A stretch of 15,451 nt of DNA from the NCBI GenBank assembly GCA_934149305.1, contig CAKPEF010000024.1:1-15451 (forward strand), given 5' to 3'. Made by a program: the position numbers and the translations under genes. Below the pieces are notes generated by a model that saw only the letters and a program-made list of their open reading frames with translations, was not told the DNA's origin and searched no databases. The DNA is from an uncultured Clostridia bacterium (GTDB lineage Bacteria; Bacillota; Clostridia; TANB77; UBA1234). How positions within the stretch are numbered: position 1 is the first letter of the stretch; each line of letters begins with the position of its first letter. Below are positions 8,481 through 15,400 of this stretch, one piece after another.

Positions 8481-11400
8481 CTACAATACATTTTTATTTG
8501 CTTCTGATATGAATTTACCTGGTATTGGACTCTTTAATTTGAATACAAAACTTACCGGCTTATTGCCTTGATGACTCACATGAGTGCATTCTCCTAAGTA
8601 CATATACGGACTAGTTATTCCGTTTTCTTGTTTATATTCTCTTACAAATAGCGAAATTCTTCCTTTGCTTTTTATGTATCTTTGTACATTCTTGCTTTCT
8701 TCAGAATCTCTATTTTGCGATTGAAAATGAAATAACATTTCATTTATTGCATAATCTTCATATAAAGTCGCCTCTGAAAAATCCTTGTCCGATTTGTTTA
8801 ATGTTATGAAAAACACATCTAAATCTTTGTTTTCAAAATATTTAACGCCTTCTCTAAAAGATGGCTTACTATGTTCATTATAATAATTATATGCCGACAT
8901 TATTTGTGCTAAAGTATATGTGCAATGAACCTCCAAAGGACATTCAAAATCATACGTATTTTGAGTTGGCACACAATTGATTTTTTCATATAAGATTTCT
9001 AATATTTCTTCAATTTCATTTCTATAATATTGACTTTCCACTAATGCATCTAATGCTTCTTTTACTGAATCAAATCCATAATTTTGTGGTAACTCAGAAT
9101 AAAAAGTATAATATAGCATATTTCTCAATGTAAGCTCTTCTTCGTTCAAATCAACATTTGTATCTTTGAAATATTTCATTGCAAATTTTAAGAATTTTGG
9201 TGAATCCATAGATAGTAATGTTGGGATTCTTTTCGAAACAAATTCTTCATTATCACAGTTAAAATCTTGAATTATCCCAGCCATCACGCATAATCTTGCA
9301 AAAGTCCTTCTTCCGTTATAAAATTCTTTTATTGACATATTATTCTCGTCAAGGAAATTCTTTAATGTCAATTCTCTTCCAGTGTTGTTTTCAAAATCTT
9401 TTATTTTTTCAATTAGTATATTAGAGTTGCTTTTTAAATTTTTAATATTTCTTAGAACATACTCCTTTGCTTGTTTTTCTAGCTTTATAAAACACCCCTT
9501 CGGCAAAACCGAGAAACCGTTCTTAACATAGCTTTCAACTGACTGTTTCGTTTTACCTATTAATGCTTTAAATTTATCTAAAAAGTTGTAATTTTTATTT
9601 GATTGTCCTATAAAATCTAAAACTGTTAGACATTCTTTTCCCTCATAAAGTCTTAGTCCTCTTCCTAATTGCTGCAAAAACACGGTTAAGCTCTCCGTTG
9701 GTCTCAAAAATAATACTGTATTGATTTGAGGAATGTCTATACCTTCGTTAAACAAATCAACTGTAAAAATCACTTTTATTTCCCCGTCCACTAATTTTTT
9801 TGAAATATTATTTCTTAATTCTTTTTCACTCTCTCCTGTTAATGCGGCAGAAGCTATCCCCGCTTTATTGAATTCATCCGCCATAAATTCAGCATGTTTT
9901 ATACTTACGCAGAATGCTAATGCTTTGACATTTTCTATGTCATCAACATATTTTATTGTACTCTGTATTATTTCTTGTGCTCTTCTTTTGGCTATTTCAT
10001 TATCTAATACATATACTTTTTCTAATTCGGATGTTTCATACCCGCCTCTCTTCCATTTCAAATTTGATAAATCAACCAAGTCGGATACTCCAAAATATTG
10101 AAATGGACATAATAGTTTATTATCAATCGCCTCTGGCAACCTCATTTCATATGCCATTCTTTTATCAAAATATTTTGTTATATCAGCGCCATCCATTCTT
10201 TCTGGAGTCGCCGTTAACCCTAATAAAATTTTAGGCTTATAATATTCAAGCAATTTTTGATAAGATTTTGCAGCGCCATGATGTACTTCATCAATTACAA
10301 TATAATCGTAGAAATCCGGACTAGTTCTTTCTATTAATTTGCTTGAATTCAAACTTTGAATACTCACAAATAAATTTTCTATTGAATCAGGTTTATTATT
10401 TTCCACTAATAATTCTCCAAAGTTTAAATCCTTACATATGTATCTAAAAGTGTCTCTACTCTTTTTTAGAATTTCTTCTCTATGTGCCACAAATAAGAGT
10501 CTTGCTCTAGTATTGTTTTTTCTGAAATTTTTATAGTCAAATGCAGATATTACTGTCTTTCCAACACCAGTTGCTGCTACGATCAAATTTTTATTTCTTC
10601 CAAAAATTTTTCTTTCAGCATCTAGATTTTCTAAGATTTCTTTTTGATATGCATATGGTTTTATATCAAATTCAAAAGTCATATCATTTTCTGATTTTAC
10701 AGATTTATTTAATGCACTTCTAAGAAAACTTCTGCATTTTTCACTGTTGTCAAATGTTTCAAACATTGGATCATTCCAATATGTTTCAAACGTAGCATTT
10801 ATTTTTGTTATTATTTCAAAAGATTCTTTTTCTGATAATTTCACATTCCATTCAAGTCCTGATGTCATTGCAACATTAGACATATTTGATGATCCAACAT
10901 ATGCTGTTGTAAAACCATTATCTCTTTTAAAAACATATGATTTTGCATGCAATCTTGTTCTTTCTGTGTCATAAGAAACTTTAATCTCTGTATTATTCAA
11001 TTTTGATATTTCTTCTACAGCCTTAAAATCTGTTGCTCCCATATACGATGTAGTTATCACTTTAAGTTTTTTGCCACTACTAGTAAATGATTTTAGTTCT
11101 TCTAAAATAGTTCTAAGTCCGCTCCATTTAATAAAAGAAACTAACATATAGATTTCATCTGCTGAAGCAATTTCTTTTTTCATCTCTTCATTCAAATTTG
11201 GTTCTCTTCTTGAACCCGTGAATAAAGACGCTCTTGATATTGATGTCTCTGGTCTTATTACTTCATTACTAAAATTAGTATTGTTAATTCTAGAATATAC
11301 ATATGTCAGTACTTCCGCACTTTCACTGATTTTCAATTCTTCAAATTCATCATCGTGTAATTTTTCCTTTAACAACTCAATGATTTCATTACATACTTCT

Positions 11401-11606
11401 ATCTGCTTTAACAAATAGTCATTTGAATCTTTTATATCATCTCTAATATACTTTAACGCATCTCTAGTTATATTAGCTATATACTGTGTCAATATATTTT
11501 TTGCATCTTTAGCATCTAGCTTTTCTTTTCCAACAATCAAATCATCGTTATTTATTTCACTTAGAATTTTACTGTTAACAATTTCTTCATAAATACCACT
11601 TTTCAT
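8481..11606 (-). CDS. PLD-like nuclease - SF2 helicase fusion with DUF3427-like C-terminus
   Basis: This 1041-residue multidomain protein begins with a helical N-terminus (1-120). A phospholipase-D-like nuclease domain follows, with its HxK at 220-222 (LHAKSYVF) and GSSN at 238-241. The SF2 helicase core then shows Walker A ATGVGKT (345-351), DEVH (439-442), TATPER (465-470), NEGIDIP (620-626) and motif VI QQLGRGLR (645-652). The last ~350 residues match the layout of DUF3427 helicases. Only one HxK set is seen, so the PLD unit probably dimerises. Proteins of this build are common in defence islands; expected activity is ATP-driven movement on nucleic acid with nuclease cleavage. ATG at 11606 has GGAG 5 bases upstream. 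The NUDIX gene follows in the same transcript. No frame damage is seen. Substrate (DNA or RNA) and trigger are unknown. Confidence 0.88.
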   Translation of the reverse strand: MKSGIYEEIVNSKILSEINNDDLIVGKEKLDAKDAKNILTQYIANITRDALKYIRDDIKDSNDYLLKQIEVCNEIIELLKEKLHDDEFEELKISESAEVLTYVYSRINNTNFSNEVIRPETSISRASLFTGSRREPNLNEEMKKEIASADEIYMLVSFIKWSGLRTILEELKSFTSSGKKLKVITTSYMGATDFKAVEEISKLNNTEIKVSYDTERTRLHAKSYVFKRDNGFTTAYVGSSNMSNVAMTSGLEWNVKLSEKESFEIITKINATFETYWNDPMFETFDNSEKCRSFLRSALNKSVKSENDMTFEFDIKPYAYQKEILENLDAERKIFGRNKNLIVAATGVGKTVISAFDYKNFRKNNTRARLLFVAHREEILKKSRDTFRYICKDLNFGELLVENNKPDSIENLFVSIQSLNSSKLIERTSPDFYDYIVIDEVHHGAAKSYQKLLEYYKPKILLGLTATPERMDGADITKYFDKRMAYEMRLPEAIDNKLLCPFQYFGVSDLVDLSNLKWKRGGYETSELEKVYVLDNEIAKRRAQEIIQSTIKYVDDIENVKALAFCVSIKHAEFMADEFNKAGIASAALTGESEKELRNNISKKLVDGEIKVIFTVDLFNEGIDIPQINTVLFLRPTESLTVFLQQLGRGLRLYEGKECLTVLDFIGQSNKNYNFLDKFKALIGKTKQSVESYVKNGFSVLPKGCFIKLEKQAKEYVLRNIKNLKSNSNILIEKIKDFENNTGRELTLKNFLDENNMSIKEFYNGRRTFARLCVMAGIIQDFNCDNEEFVSKRIPTLLSMDSPKFLKFAMKYFKDTNVDLNEEELTLRNMLYYTFYSELPQNYGFDSVKEALDALVESQYYRNEIEEILEILYEKINCVPTQNTYDFECPLEVHCTYTLAQIMSAYNYYNEHSKPSFREGVKYFENKDLDVFFITLNKSDKDFSEATLYEDYAINEMLFHFQSQNRDSEESKNVQRYIKSKGRISLFVREYKQENGITSPYMYLGECTHVSHQGNKPVSFVFKLKSPIPGKFISEANKNVL

Positions 11607-11674
11607 ATGTACTCCATTCTAACTTATTATCTTTTAATGCTGCTACTTTTTATACCTTTCGTATTTCTAATGTA

Positions 11675-11703
11675 CTTATATCATAAAAGCCAAATTTTTA
11701 CAA
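11675..11703 (-). promoter_or_regulatory. Promoter of the helicase-NUDIX operon
   Basis: On the minus strand there is TTGTAA (11703-11698), 17 bases, then TATAAG (11680-11675), about 70 bases before the helicase ATG. It lies in the 210-base divergent gap facing the ASCH gene. Confidence 0.5.
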
Positions 11704-11765
11704 CATTTTCAGAGAGTATTTTGCCATTTTTTGTCGATTACCTTTTCTTTTATACTGACCACCTC

Positions 11766-11794
11766 TTGTTTTTTCGCAATATTTATACTATATT
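11766..11794 (+). promoter_or_regulatory. Possible promoter of the ASCH gene
   Basis: TTGTTT (11766-11771), 17 bases, then TATATT (11789-11794) stand about 22 bases before the ATG at 11817. The -35 is poor, so this is tentative. Confidence 0.3.
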
Positions 11795-11816
11795 ACCAAT
11801 TGGAGGCGATTATATC

Positions 11817-12155
11817 ATGACTCATGAAATGAAATTACAAAGTAAATATTATGATTTTATCAAATATGGTACTAAAAGAATCGAACTTAGATTGTTTGAT
11901 GAAAAAAGAAGTTTATTGAAAATTGGTGATAAGATAAAATTTTTAAAAGAACCAGACTTAAAGGAAAGTTTTGAAGCTAAGGTTATTGGATTGCTAAGAT
12001 ATGATTCATTTTCTAATTTGTTCAAAGATTTTGACATTTCTATACTTGCTGATAAATCAATGACTAAAGATGATTTGCTTGACGTTTTACAAGAATTCTA
12101 TACAGAAGAAAAACAAAAAGAATATGGTGTTTTAGGCATAAGAATTGAAATTTAA
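11817..12155 (+). CDS. ASCH-domain protein
   Basis: This 112-residue protein begins at the ATG at 11817, with GGAGG 10 bases upstream. The frame is open back to 11607, but the upstream part overlaps the divergent promoter region, lacks a ribosome site and reads as a Phe/Leu-rich artefact. The ASCH signature GxKxxExR appears as GTKRIELR at residues 18-25, followed by KIGDKIKF, the typical next strand. ASCH domains have a PUA-like fold and usually bind RNA; some related proteins hydrolyse modified nucleosides. It is the only clear plus-strand gene here and converges on a nucleotidyltransferase pseudogene. It is a monocistronic unit ended by the hairpin at 12161-12198. The exact substrate is unknown. 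Confidence 0.85.
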   Translation: MTHEMKLQSKYYDFIKYGTKRIELRLFDEKRSLLKIGDKIKFLKEPDLKESFEAKVIGLLRYDSFSNLFKDFDISILADKSMTKDDLLDVLQEFYTEEKQKEYGVLGIRIEI

Positions 12156-12160
12156 TATAA

Positions 12161-12198
12161 AAAAGCAAGTGTTTCGCTATATAAAAACACTTGCTTTT
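12161..12198. terminator. Bidirectional intrinsic terminator
   Basis: A perfect 14-base stem (AAAAGCAAGTGTTT at 12161-12174 with its complement at 12185-12198) surrounds a 10-base loop. T-rich sequence follows in both directions. It sits between the convergent ASCH gene and the nucleotidyltransferase remnant and should end both. Confidence 0.9.
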
Positions 12199-12201
12199 AA
12201 T

Positions 12202-12592
12202 TTATTTTCTGTGCTCCGCTATGTATTTTTCAATCTTTTCAATATACGGTAAATCTTTCGGTGCTTTTCTCTTCTTCTTAAATTCCAAAATTTGCTCTAA
12301 CTTTTCTACTAAGTATCCATCTATTTCATCATAGTTGAACTCTTCTTTTTTATTCGGTACGACTTCTATCATATCCGAAATATGATAAAATCCACATTCA
12401 TTTTTCATATCTTCAGTAAGGTTATATTTCCTTTTTAGTGTTTCAAACAATTCTTTTGAAACACATAAATCCAAATCTCCTGTAGTATCTTTTATTCCGA
12501 AACATTACCAAGCTACCACCACCTAAAATATAATACTCTTTCCTAGGTAGTTCTAAACTTTCTAATAATTTTAATAATTCTTCTTTATTCAT
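12202..12592 (-). pseudogene. Frameshifted polymerase-beta-type nucleotidyltransferase
   Basis: A gene of about 129 codons is broken by one extra base. Translation starts at the ATG at 12592 (AAGGAGG 8 bases upstream) and gives MNKEELLKLLESLELPRKEY then YILGGGSLVMF. After that, reading must skip one base in TTTCGG (12497-12502) to continue as GIKDTTGDLDLCVSKELF into the open frame that ends at 12202. Rejoined, GGGS plus the spaced D-L-D is the Gx[S]...DxD signature of polymerase-beta-fold nucleotidyltransferases, the kind found as MNT/AbiEii-like or resistance-type enzymes. The 90-residue open frame starting at 12474 would lack the active site. It lies after the GrpB gene and before the terminator. 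It may be a true mutation or a sequencing error; the family member and substrate are not identified. Confidence 0.75.
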
Positions 12593-12619
12593 AGATGTTC
12601 CTCCTTACTTTCTTTCAGT

Positions 12620-12647
12620 TGTGTTCACTAATTTTTTATGGAACACA
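12620..12647. repeat. Inverted repeat TGTGTTC / GAACACA
   Basis: Seven-base arms at 12620-12626 and 12641-12647 enclose 14 AT-rich bases, about 28 bases upstream of the nucleotidyltransferase ATG. No T tract follows on either strand, so it looks more like an operator or mRNA hairpin than a terminator. Confidence 0.35.
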
Positions 12648-12698
12648 CTTAAGCTTCTCCACTTTTTGCAACTGTTTTATATTTTCTCATAAATTAGT

Positions 12699-13226
12699 TT
12701 ACACTCCTCTTTCTTCGTTATACCAAATTTTAGCCATTGCAATTAACTTAGTTACATATTCACTTTTGATTGCTTTATACTCTTTTCTATCTGTAATTCC
12801 ATTATTCACAATTTCTTTTTTCAAATTAGAGTAATTTAATGCTTCATTTTTGTTTTGCAGCAAATAGTCTTTAAGTATAATGAATTCTCTATACCTATCT
12901 GTGTTTGATATAACCAAATGTATATGTACATCACCCGAAGTTGTTTCTGTCGCCACCGAAGAGAAAAATTGATATATTTCATCTCTACTCTTTTGACTAG
13001 CAACATAGCCTTTCCTCTTCAAAATTTCAGTAATTTCTTCAAATTGCTCTAAATTTTGTGCGCCTATAAGAATATCTATTATATTTTTTCCATACATATC
13101 TGGAATTGCTGTAGATCCTACATGAGTGATTGGAATAGATAGGTCAAGTGCATCTCTTAATTGGCTTTCTACATCATTATATAATTTTTTATTTTTTAAA
13201 TAATCTTGTTTCACCAGTGTTATCAT
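12699..13226 (-). CDS. GrpB family (UPF0157) protein, nucleotidyltransferase fold
   Basis: This 175-residue protein carries the GrpB/UPF0157 signature HVGSTAIPDM...KNIIDILI at residues 35-54, the nucleotidyltransferase-like G-S and D-x-x motif, and a second conserved strand DVHIHLV at 100-106. Length is normal for the family. ATG at 13226 has AGGAGG 5-6 bases upstream. The peptide deformylase-like gene ends 29 bases before it and the broken nucleotidyltransferase begins about 106 bases after it, so it is probably part of a leftward transcript. Members are often fused to or located near CoaE or acetyltransferases, and their reaction is not settled. KNIIDILI replaces the more common KPxIDIxV, a modest change. 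Family is secure; function is not. Confidence 0.9.
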   Translation of the reverse strand: MITLVKQDYLKNKKLYNDVESQLRDALDLSIPITHVGSTAIPDMYGKNIIDILIGAQNLEQFEEITEILKRKGYVASQKSRDEIYQFFSSVATETTSGDVHIHLVISNTDRYREFIILKDYLLQNKNEALNYSNLKKEIVNNGITDRKEYKAIKSEYVTKLIAMAKIWYNEERGV

Positions 13227-13255
13227 GTGTTCCTCCTAAATCACAACATCTATGA

Positions 13256-13666
13256 TTATATTATTATCCCATTCGTATGATCAATTTCATGTTGTATTAT
13301 TTCTGCAACAAATCCCGTATATTTTCCATGTTGTTTGGTAAAATTTATGTCTAGATACTCAACTTCTATTTCATTATATCTTTTGCATTTTCTTTCCCCG
13401 ATTAAAGACAAACAACCTTCTTCAGTTTGATACTCCCCACTCTTTTTCGTTATAACTGGATTTATCATCACAAAGTCATAAAATCCGCCTGAAACACAAA
13501 TTATTGATTTATTATATCCTATCATATTAGCAGCTAGTCCTACACATCTGTCTTTATTAGCTTTCAGTGTATCTAACAAATCATTTGCTATGTACTTATC
13601 TTTTTCTGTTGCTTTCTCCGCCTTTTGCGATAAAAACATTACATCTTTAACTATCTCTTTTACCAT
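13256..13666 (-). CDS. Peptide deformylase-like protein with altered motif 1
   Basis: This 136-residue protein has the metal site of peptide deformylase: EGCLS at residues 83-87 (Cys ligand) and HEIDH at 126-130 (His ligands and catalytic Glu). Motif 1, usually GxGxAAxQ, reads VGLAANMI (42-49), so the conserved Gln is Met. PDF removes the formyl group from new protein N-termini. The protein is shorter at the C-terminus than standard enzymes of 150-190 residues, stopping six residues after the HExxH motif. This short form with GLAANM is, to my memory, a secondary paralogue in many Bacillota. It may have weak or different deformylase activity, for example protection from inhibitors. AGGAG precedes the ATG at 13666. 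A housekeeping def gene is expected elsewhere in the genome. Confidence 0.85.
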   Translation of the reverse strand: MVKEIVKDVMFLSQKAEKATEKDKYIANDLLDTLKANKDRCVGLAANMIGYNKSIICVSGGFYDFVMINPVITKKSGEYQTEEGCLSLIGERKCKRYNEIEVEYLDINFTKQHGKYTGFVAEIIQHEIDHTNGIII

Positions 13667-13677
13667 ATCAATCTCCT

Positions 13678-13695
13678 TAATTATTGTAATAATTA
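13678..13695. repeat. AT-rich palindrome upstream of the deformylase-like gene
   Basis: TAATTATT (13678-13685) and AATAATTA (13688-13695) flank two bases, about 12 bases before the ATG at 13666. It partly codes a possible 7-residue leader MRNYYNN (13677-13700, minus). It may be an operator or mRNA hairpin, or chance in AT-rich DNA. Confidence 0.25.
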
Positions 13696-13719
13696 CGCAT
13701 ATTTTTTGTTAAATATAAA

Positions 13720-13917
13720 TCACCTCCTACCTCTTACACCATTATAATTAACGAATTCTTTAATATTTTTATCAGTATAAATTACGCTTGTCTCATTAGC
13801 TAATTGTTTATCATAACAAGAGCTTTGTTTGCAGTTTGGACATTGGAATCGTCCTCCATACAATTTGTCAACTTGAATTAATTCTTTTTCTTTATCCCAG
13901 CAACATGAACAATACAT
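13720..13917 (-). CDS. Small zinc-ribbon protein, probably the 3' part of a decayed gene
   Basis: This 65-residue open frame encodes a likely zinc-binding fold: MYCSCC at the N-terminus (Cys 3, 5 and 6) and CPNC at residues 26-29, followed by another Cys at 34. I do not recognise the family. There is no convincing ribosome site before the ATG at 13917, and the frame stays open 18 codons further up (SADYSFITLRDDEKHT) to a TGA at 13972-13974. This suggests the ATG is internal to a longer former protein (see the adjoining pseudogene). It lies between the NERD gene and the deformylase-like gene, same direction. If translated, it could be a small nucleic-acid or protein-binding ribbon. Confidence 0.45.
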   Translation of the reverse strand: MYCSCCWDKEKELIQVDKLYGGRFQCPNCKQSSCYDKQLANETSVIYTDKNIKEFVNYNGVRGRR

Positions 13918-14148
13918 AGTATGTTTTTCATCATCTCTTAATGTAATAAAAGAATAGTCTGCAGAGCTTGTTCACTCTTATTAGGTGGATAGCCATATTC
14001 AATTCTTTCAGCTATTATATCATTCAAAACCTACTCATATTTCTGTAATTTTGCATGTATTCGCTATATTAATTTATTTAACATAAAACCAACTTCATTT
14101 GTCTCAAAATATTGTATAACGCAATGTTCATAATCAAGACTTGTATTA
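13918..14148 (-). pseudogene. Decayed 5' part of the zinc-ribbon gene
   Basis: Directly downstream of the NERD stop, one minus-strand frame reads like protein: DYEHCVIQYFETNEVGFMLN, then RIHAKLQKYE, then VLNDIIAERIEYGYPPNKSE. It is interrupted by TAG at 14064-14066 and TAG at 14031-14033. Between about 13938 and 13974 the frame shifts into that of the zinc-ribbon protein (ADYSFITLRDDEKHTMYC). The composition is protein-like on both sides of the lesions. The interpretation is a gene inactivated by two stops and one frameshift. The alternative is chance open sequence in AT-rich DNA. Family not recognised. Confidence 0.4.
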
Positions 14149-14916
14149 CTAATTTTTCTTAGCAATATATCTGCATTTTGGATAATTTGAACATCCAATA
14201 AATTTTCCATACTTTCCGTTTCGTTCAACAAGTTTTCCACCACACTTGGGACAAATATTATCCTCTATCTTGTTTTCTGTTTCTTTTAAAGTTGTTTTTA
14301 TATTTCTAACATGTTCTTTTCTAGCTCCTTTATCTGAAATATTGCCAAATTCAATTTTGTTTTTTATTTCAACCAAGTTTTCATCTATAATTTCTGTGTT
14401 ATACGATTTTATTAGCCCATTCAAAAAATCAAGTTGTGTAACATTTTTAGCAGTAACTTTTACATTAGCTTGGTTCGAAATACAAATTATAGAAATGAAT
14501 TTATCATTATCCATTTGTAGTAATTCTTCTAACGCTTTTATATGACCATAATTTTGATGAATGGGATTATTGAAATAGTATTTGTTTTTTCCTAAATGTT
14601 GTGTCCACTTGTCTTTGTATTCATCACCAGTAATTAGTCCATAATAATTCTTCATTTCGATAACAAAAATACCATATTTAGAAACAACGATATGGTCAAT
14701 TTGATGACTTCCTTTAGAGGACCTAATCATAATGTTATTCAAAACAATATATTTGTCTTTTGGAAGTTTATTTAGTTCGGTTTTCACCCAAAACTCTCCC
14801 ATAAATCCGCGGATTTTCTTATAGTATACCGTGCTTAGCATTCCTAAAACAAATAAAATCCAAAAAAGCGGTTGTTTAAATAATTCAATTATTAGGGCAA
14901 TTATAAAATCTGACAT
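14149..14916 (-). CDS. NERD-domain protein with N-terminal membrane anchor and topoisomerase-type zinc ribbon
   Basis: This 255-residue protein has three parts. Residues about 4-31 are hydrophobic and should anchor it in the membrane. Residues about 38-150 are a NERD (nuclease-related) domain: GEFWV (40-44), the acid in HQIDHIVVS (D74) and EMK (87-89) reproduce the E...D...ExK core of restriction-endonuclease-like folds, so catalysis is possible. The C-terminus is a C4 zinc ribbon like those at the end of topoisomerase I, with Cys 222, 225, 242 and 248 (CPKCGG...GCSNYPKC). NERD proteins with this ribbon are common in Bacillota; their substrate is unsettled. The ATG at 14916 has GAGGTG about 6 bases upstream. 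It is the first gene of the leftward run, after a long non-coding leader. Confidence 0.9.
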   Translation of the reverse strand: MSDFIIALIIELFKQPLFWILFVLGMLSTVYYKKIRGFMGEFWVKTELNKLPKDKYIVLNNIMIRSSKGSHQIDHIVVSKYGIFVIEMKNYYGLITGDEYKDKWTQHLGKNKYYFNNPIHQNYGHIKALEELLQMDNDKFISIICISNQANVKVTAKNVTQLDFLNGLIKSYNTEIIDENLVEIKNKIEFGNISDKGARKEHVRNIKTTLKETENKIEDNICPKCGGKLVERNGKYGKFIGCSNYPKCRYIAKKN

Positions 14917-14965
14917 ATTTACACCTCACATATTAATCCTGTATTTTTGATTACTACTTTTTCTA

Positions 14966-14981
14966 ACTGTAATCTTACAGT
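14966..14981. promoter_or_regulatory. Operator-like dyad ACTGTAA-2-TTACAGT upstream of the NERD gene
   Basis: Perfect 7-base arms at 14966-14972 and 14975-14981 stand about 50 bases upstream of the NERD ATG. The form suits a dimeric repressor, but it does not match a LexA, CopY or BlaI box that I know. Confidence 0.4.
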
Positions 14982-15060
14982 AACATGCCTAAATCATTTT
15001 TATAGGATATTCATTAAAATTAACTAGTTCTTTGCATTTTCTCAGTTTCGTTTCTTTTGT

Positions 15061-15118
15061 ATACCTATGCCATTACTATATCACATTTTTACTTTTCAAG
15101 TCCACCAAACATAGGTAT
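15061..15118. repeat. Inverted repeat ATACCTATG / CATAGGTAT
   Basis: Perfect 9-base arms at 15061-15069 and 15110-15118 enclose 40 bases. Between them, on the minus strand, is an extended -10 element (TGA followed by TATAGT, at 15083-15075) that could start the NERD transcript. The arms could be regulator sites or the ends of a very small element. Confidence 0.4.
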
Positions 15119-15263
15119 TTTTAGCAAATGAGTATCTACTTTTAGTTTATTATGTATTTACAAACCCAAAAATGTTTGTTATTTTATTTCAATGTCGTCG
15201 AATGTCAAATCCGCTCGAAGTAAAACAGAGAATAAAAAATAAATTTCTAGAATTTTTGAAACT

Positions 15264-15304
15264 CTAGGAACTTACCGTTCTTCTAGTTACAGTGCCTGAA
15301 CTAG
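15264..15304. repeat. Two hairpins sharing CTAG ends
   Basis: CTAGGAAC (15264-15271) pairs with GTTC and CTAG (15277-15286, two-base bulge). CTAGTT (15283-15288) pairs perfectly with AACTAG (15299-15304). The two are mutually exclusive at 15283-15286. The block is richer in G+C than its surroundings. Confidence 0.45.
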
Positions 15305-15330
15305 GACCAGCAACCTTTGGGTTATGAGAA
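15283..15330 (-). other. tRNA-Met-like 3' half (possible old attachment site or tRNA remnant)
   Basis: On the minus strand the sequence reads CTCATAA, a typical methionine anticodon loop, then CCCAAAGG, then a T-arm-like CTGG-TCCTAGT-TCAG, then CACTGTA as a possible acceptor strand. No matching 5' half is present: the anticodon stem and a TACAGTG partner are missing, and the T loop is TCCTAGT instead of TTCRANY. It is therefore not a functional tRNA gene. A 3' half alone is what integration into a tRNA gene leaves behind. Confidence 0.35.
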
Positions 15331-15383
15331 TTCAATTAGCCATTTTTGAAGTTTATTGAAATGTTTGGTTTTTTTTGAAATAT

Positions 15384-15400
15384 AAGTGTTTATAGCACTT
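15384..15400. repeat. Small hairpin with T-rich flank
   Basis: AAGTG (15384-15388) and CACTT (15396-15400) flank seven bases and are followed by TTCTTTT on the plus strand. It is too weak to call a terminator with confidence. Confidence 0.3.

Noticed and set aside
8471..8491. Upstream ATG for the NUDIX protein at 8491
   Set aside because: It would overlap the helicase end and place the AGGAG site inside the gene; the ATG at 8470 has the right spacing and gives the usual MutT N-terminus.
11607..11816. Upstream in-frame extension of the ASCH gene giving a 182-residue protein with a hydrophobic N-terminus
   Set aside because: The extension covers the divergent promoter region, has no ribosome site, and GGAGG directly precedes the ATG at 11817 where the ASCH domain begins.
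12649..12690. 13-residue ORF (MRKYKTVAKSGEA) after the GrpB gene, resembling a YigZ-type N-terminus
   Set aside because: Too short to judge; no continuation of the family is found in any frame after the stop, and the AGGAG lies 13 bases away.
13720..13728. Perfect AGGAGGTGA Shine-Dalgarno-like sequence at the end of the zinc-ribbon frame
   Set aside because: The next ATG is about 22 bases further on and opens only a 7-residue frame; the deformylase-like gene has its own AGGAG.
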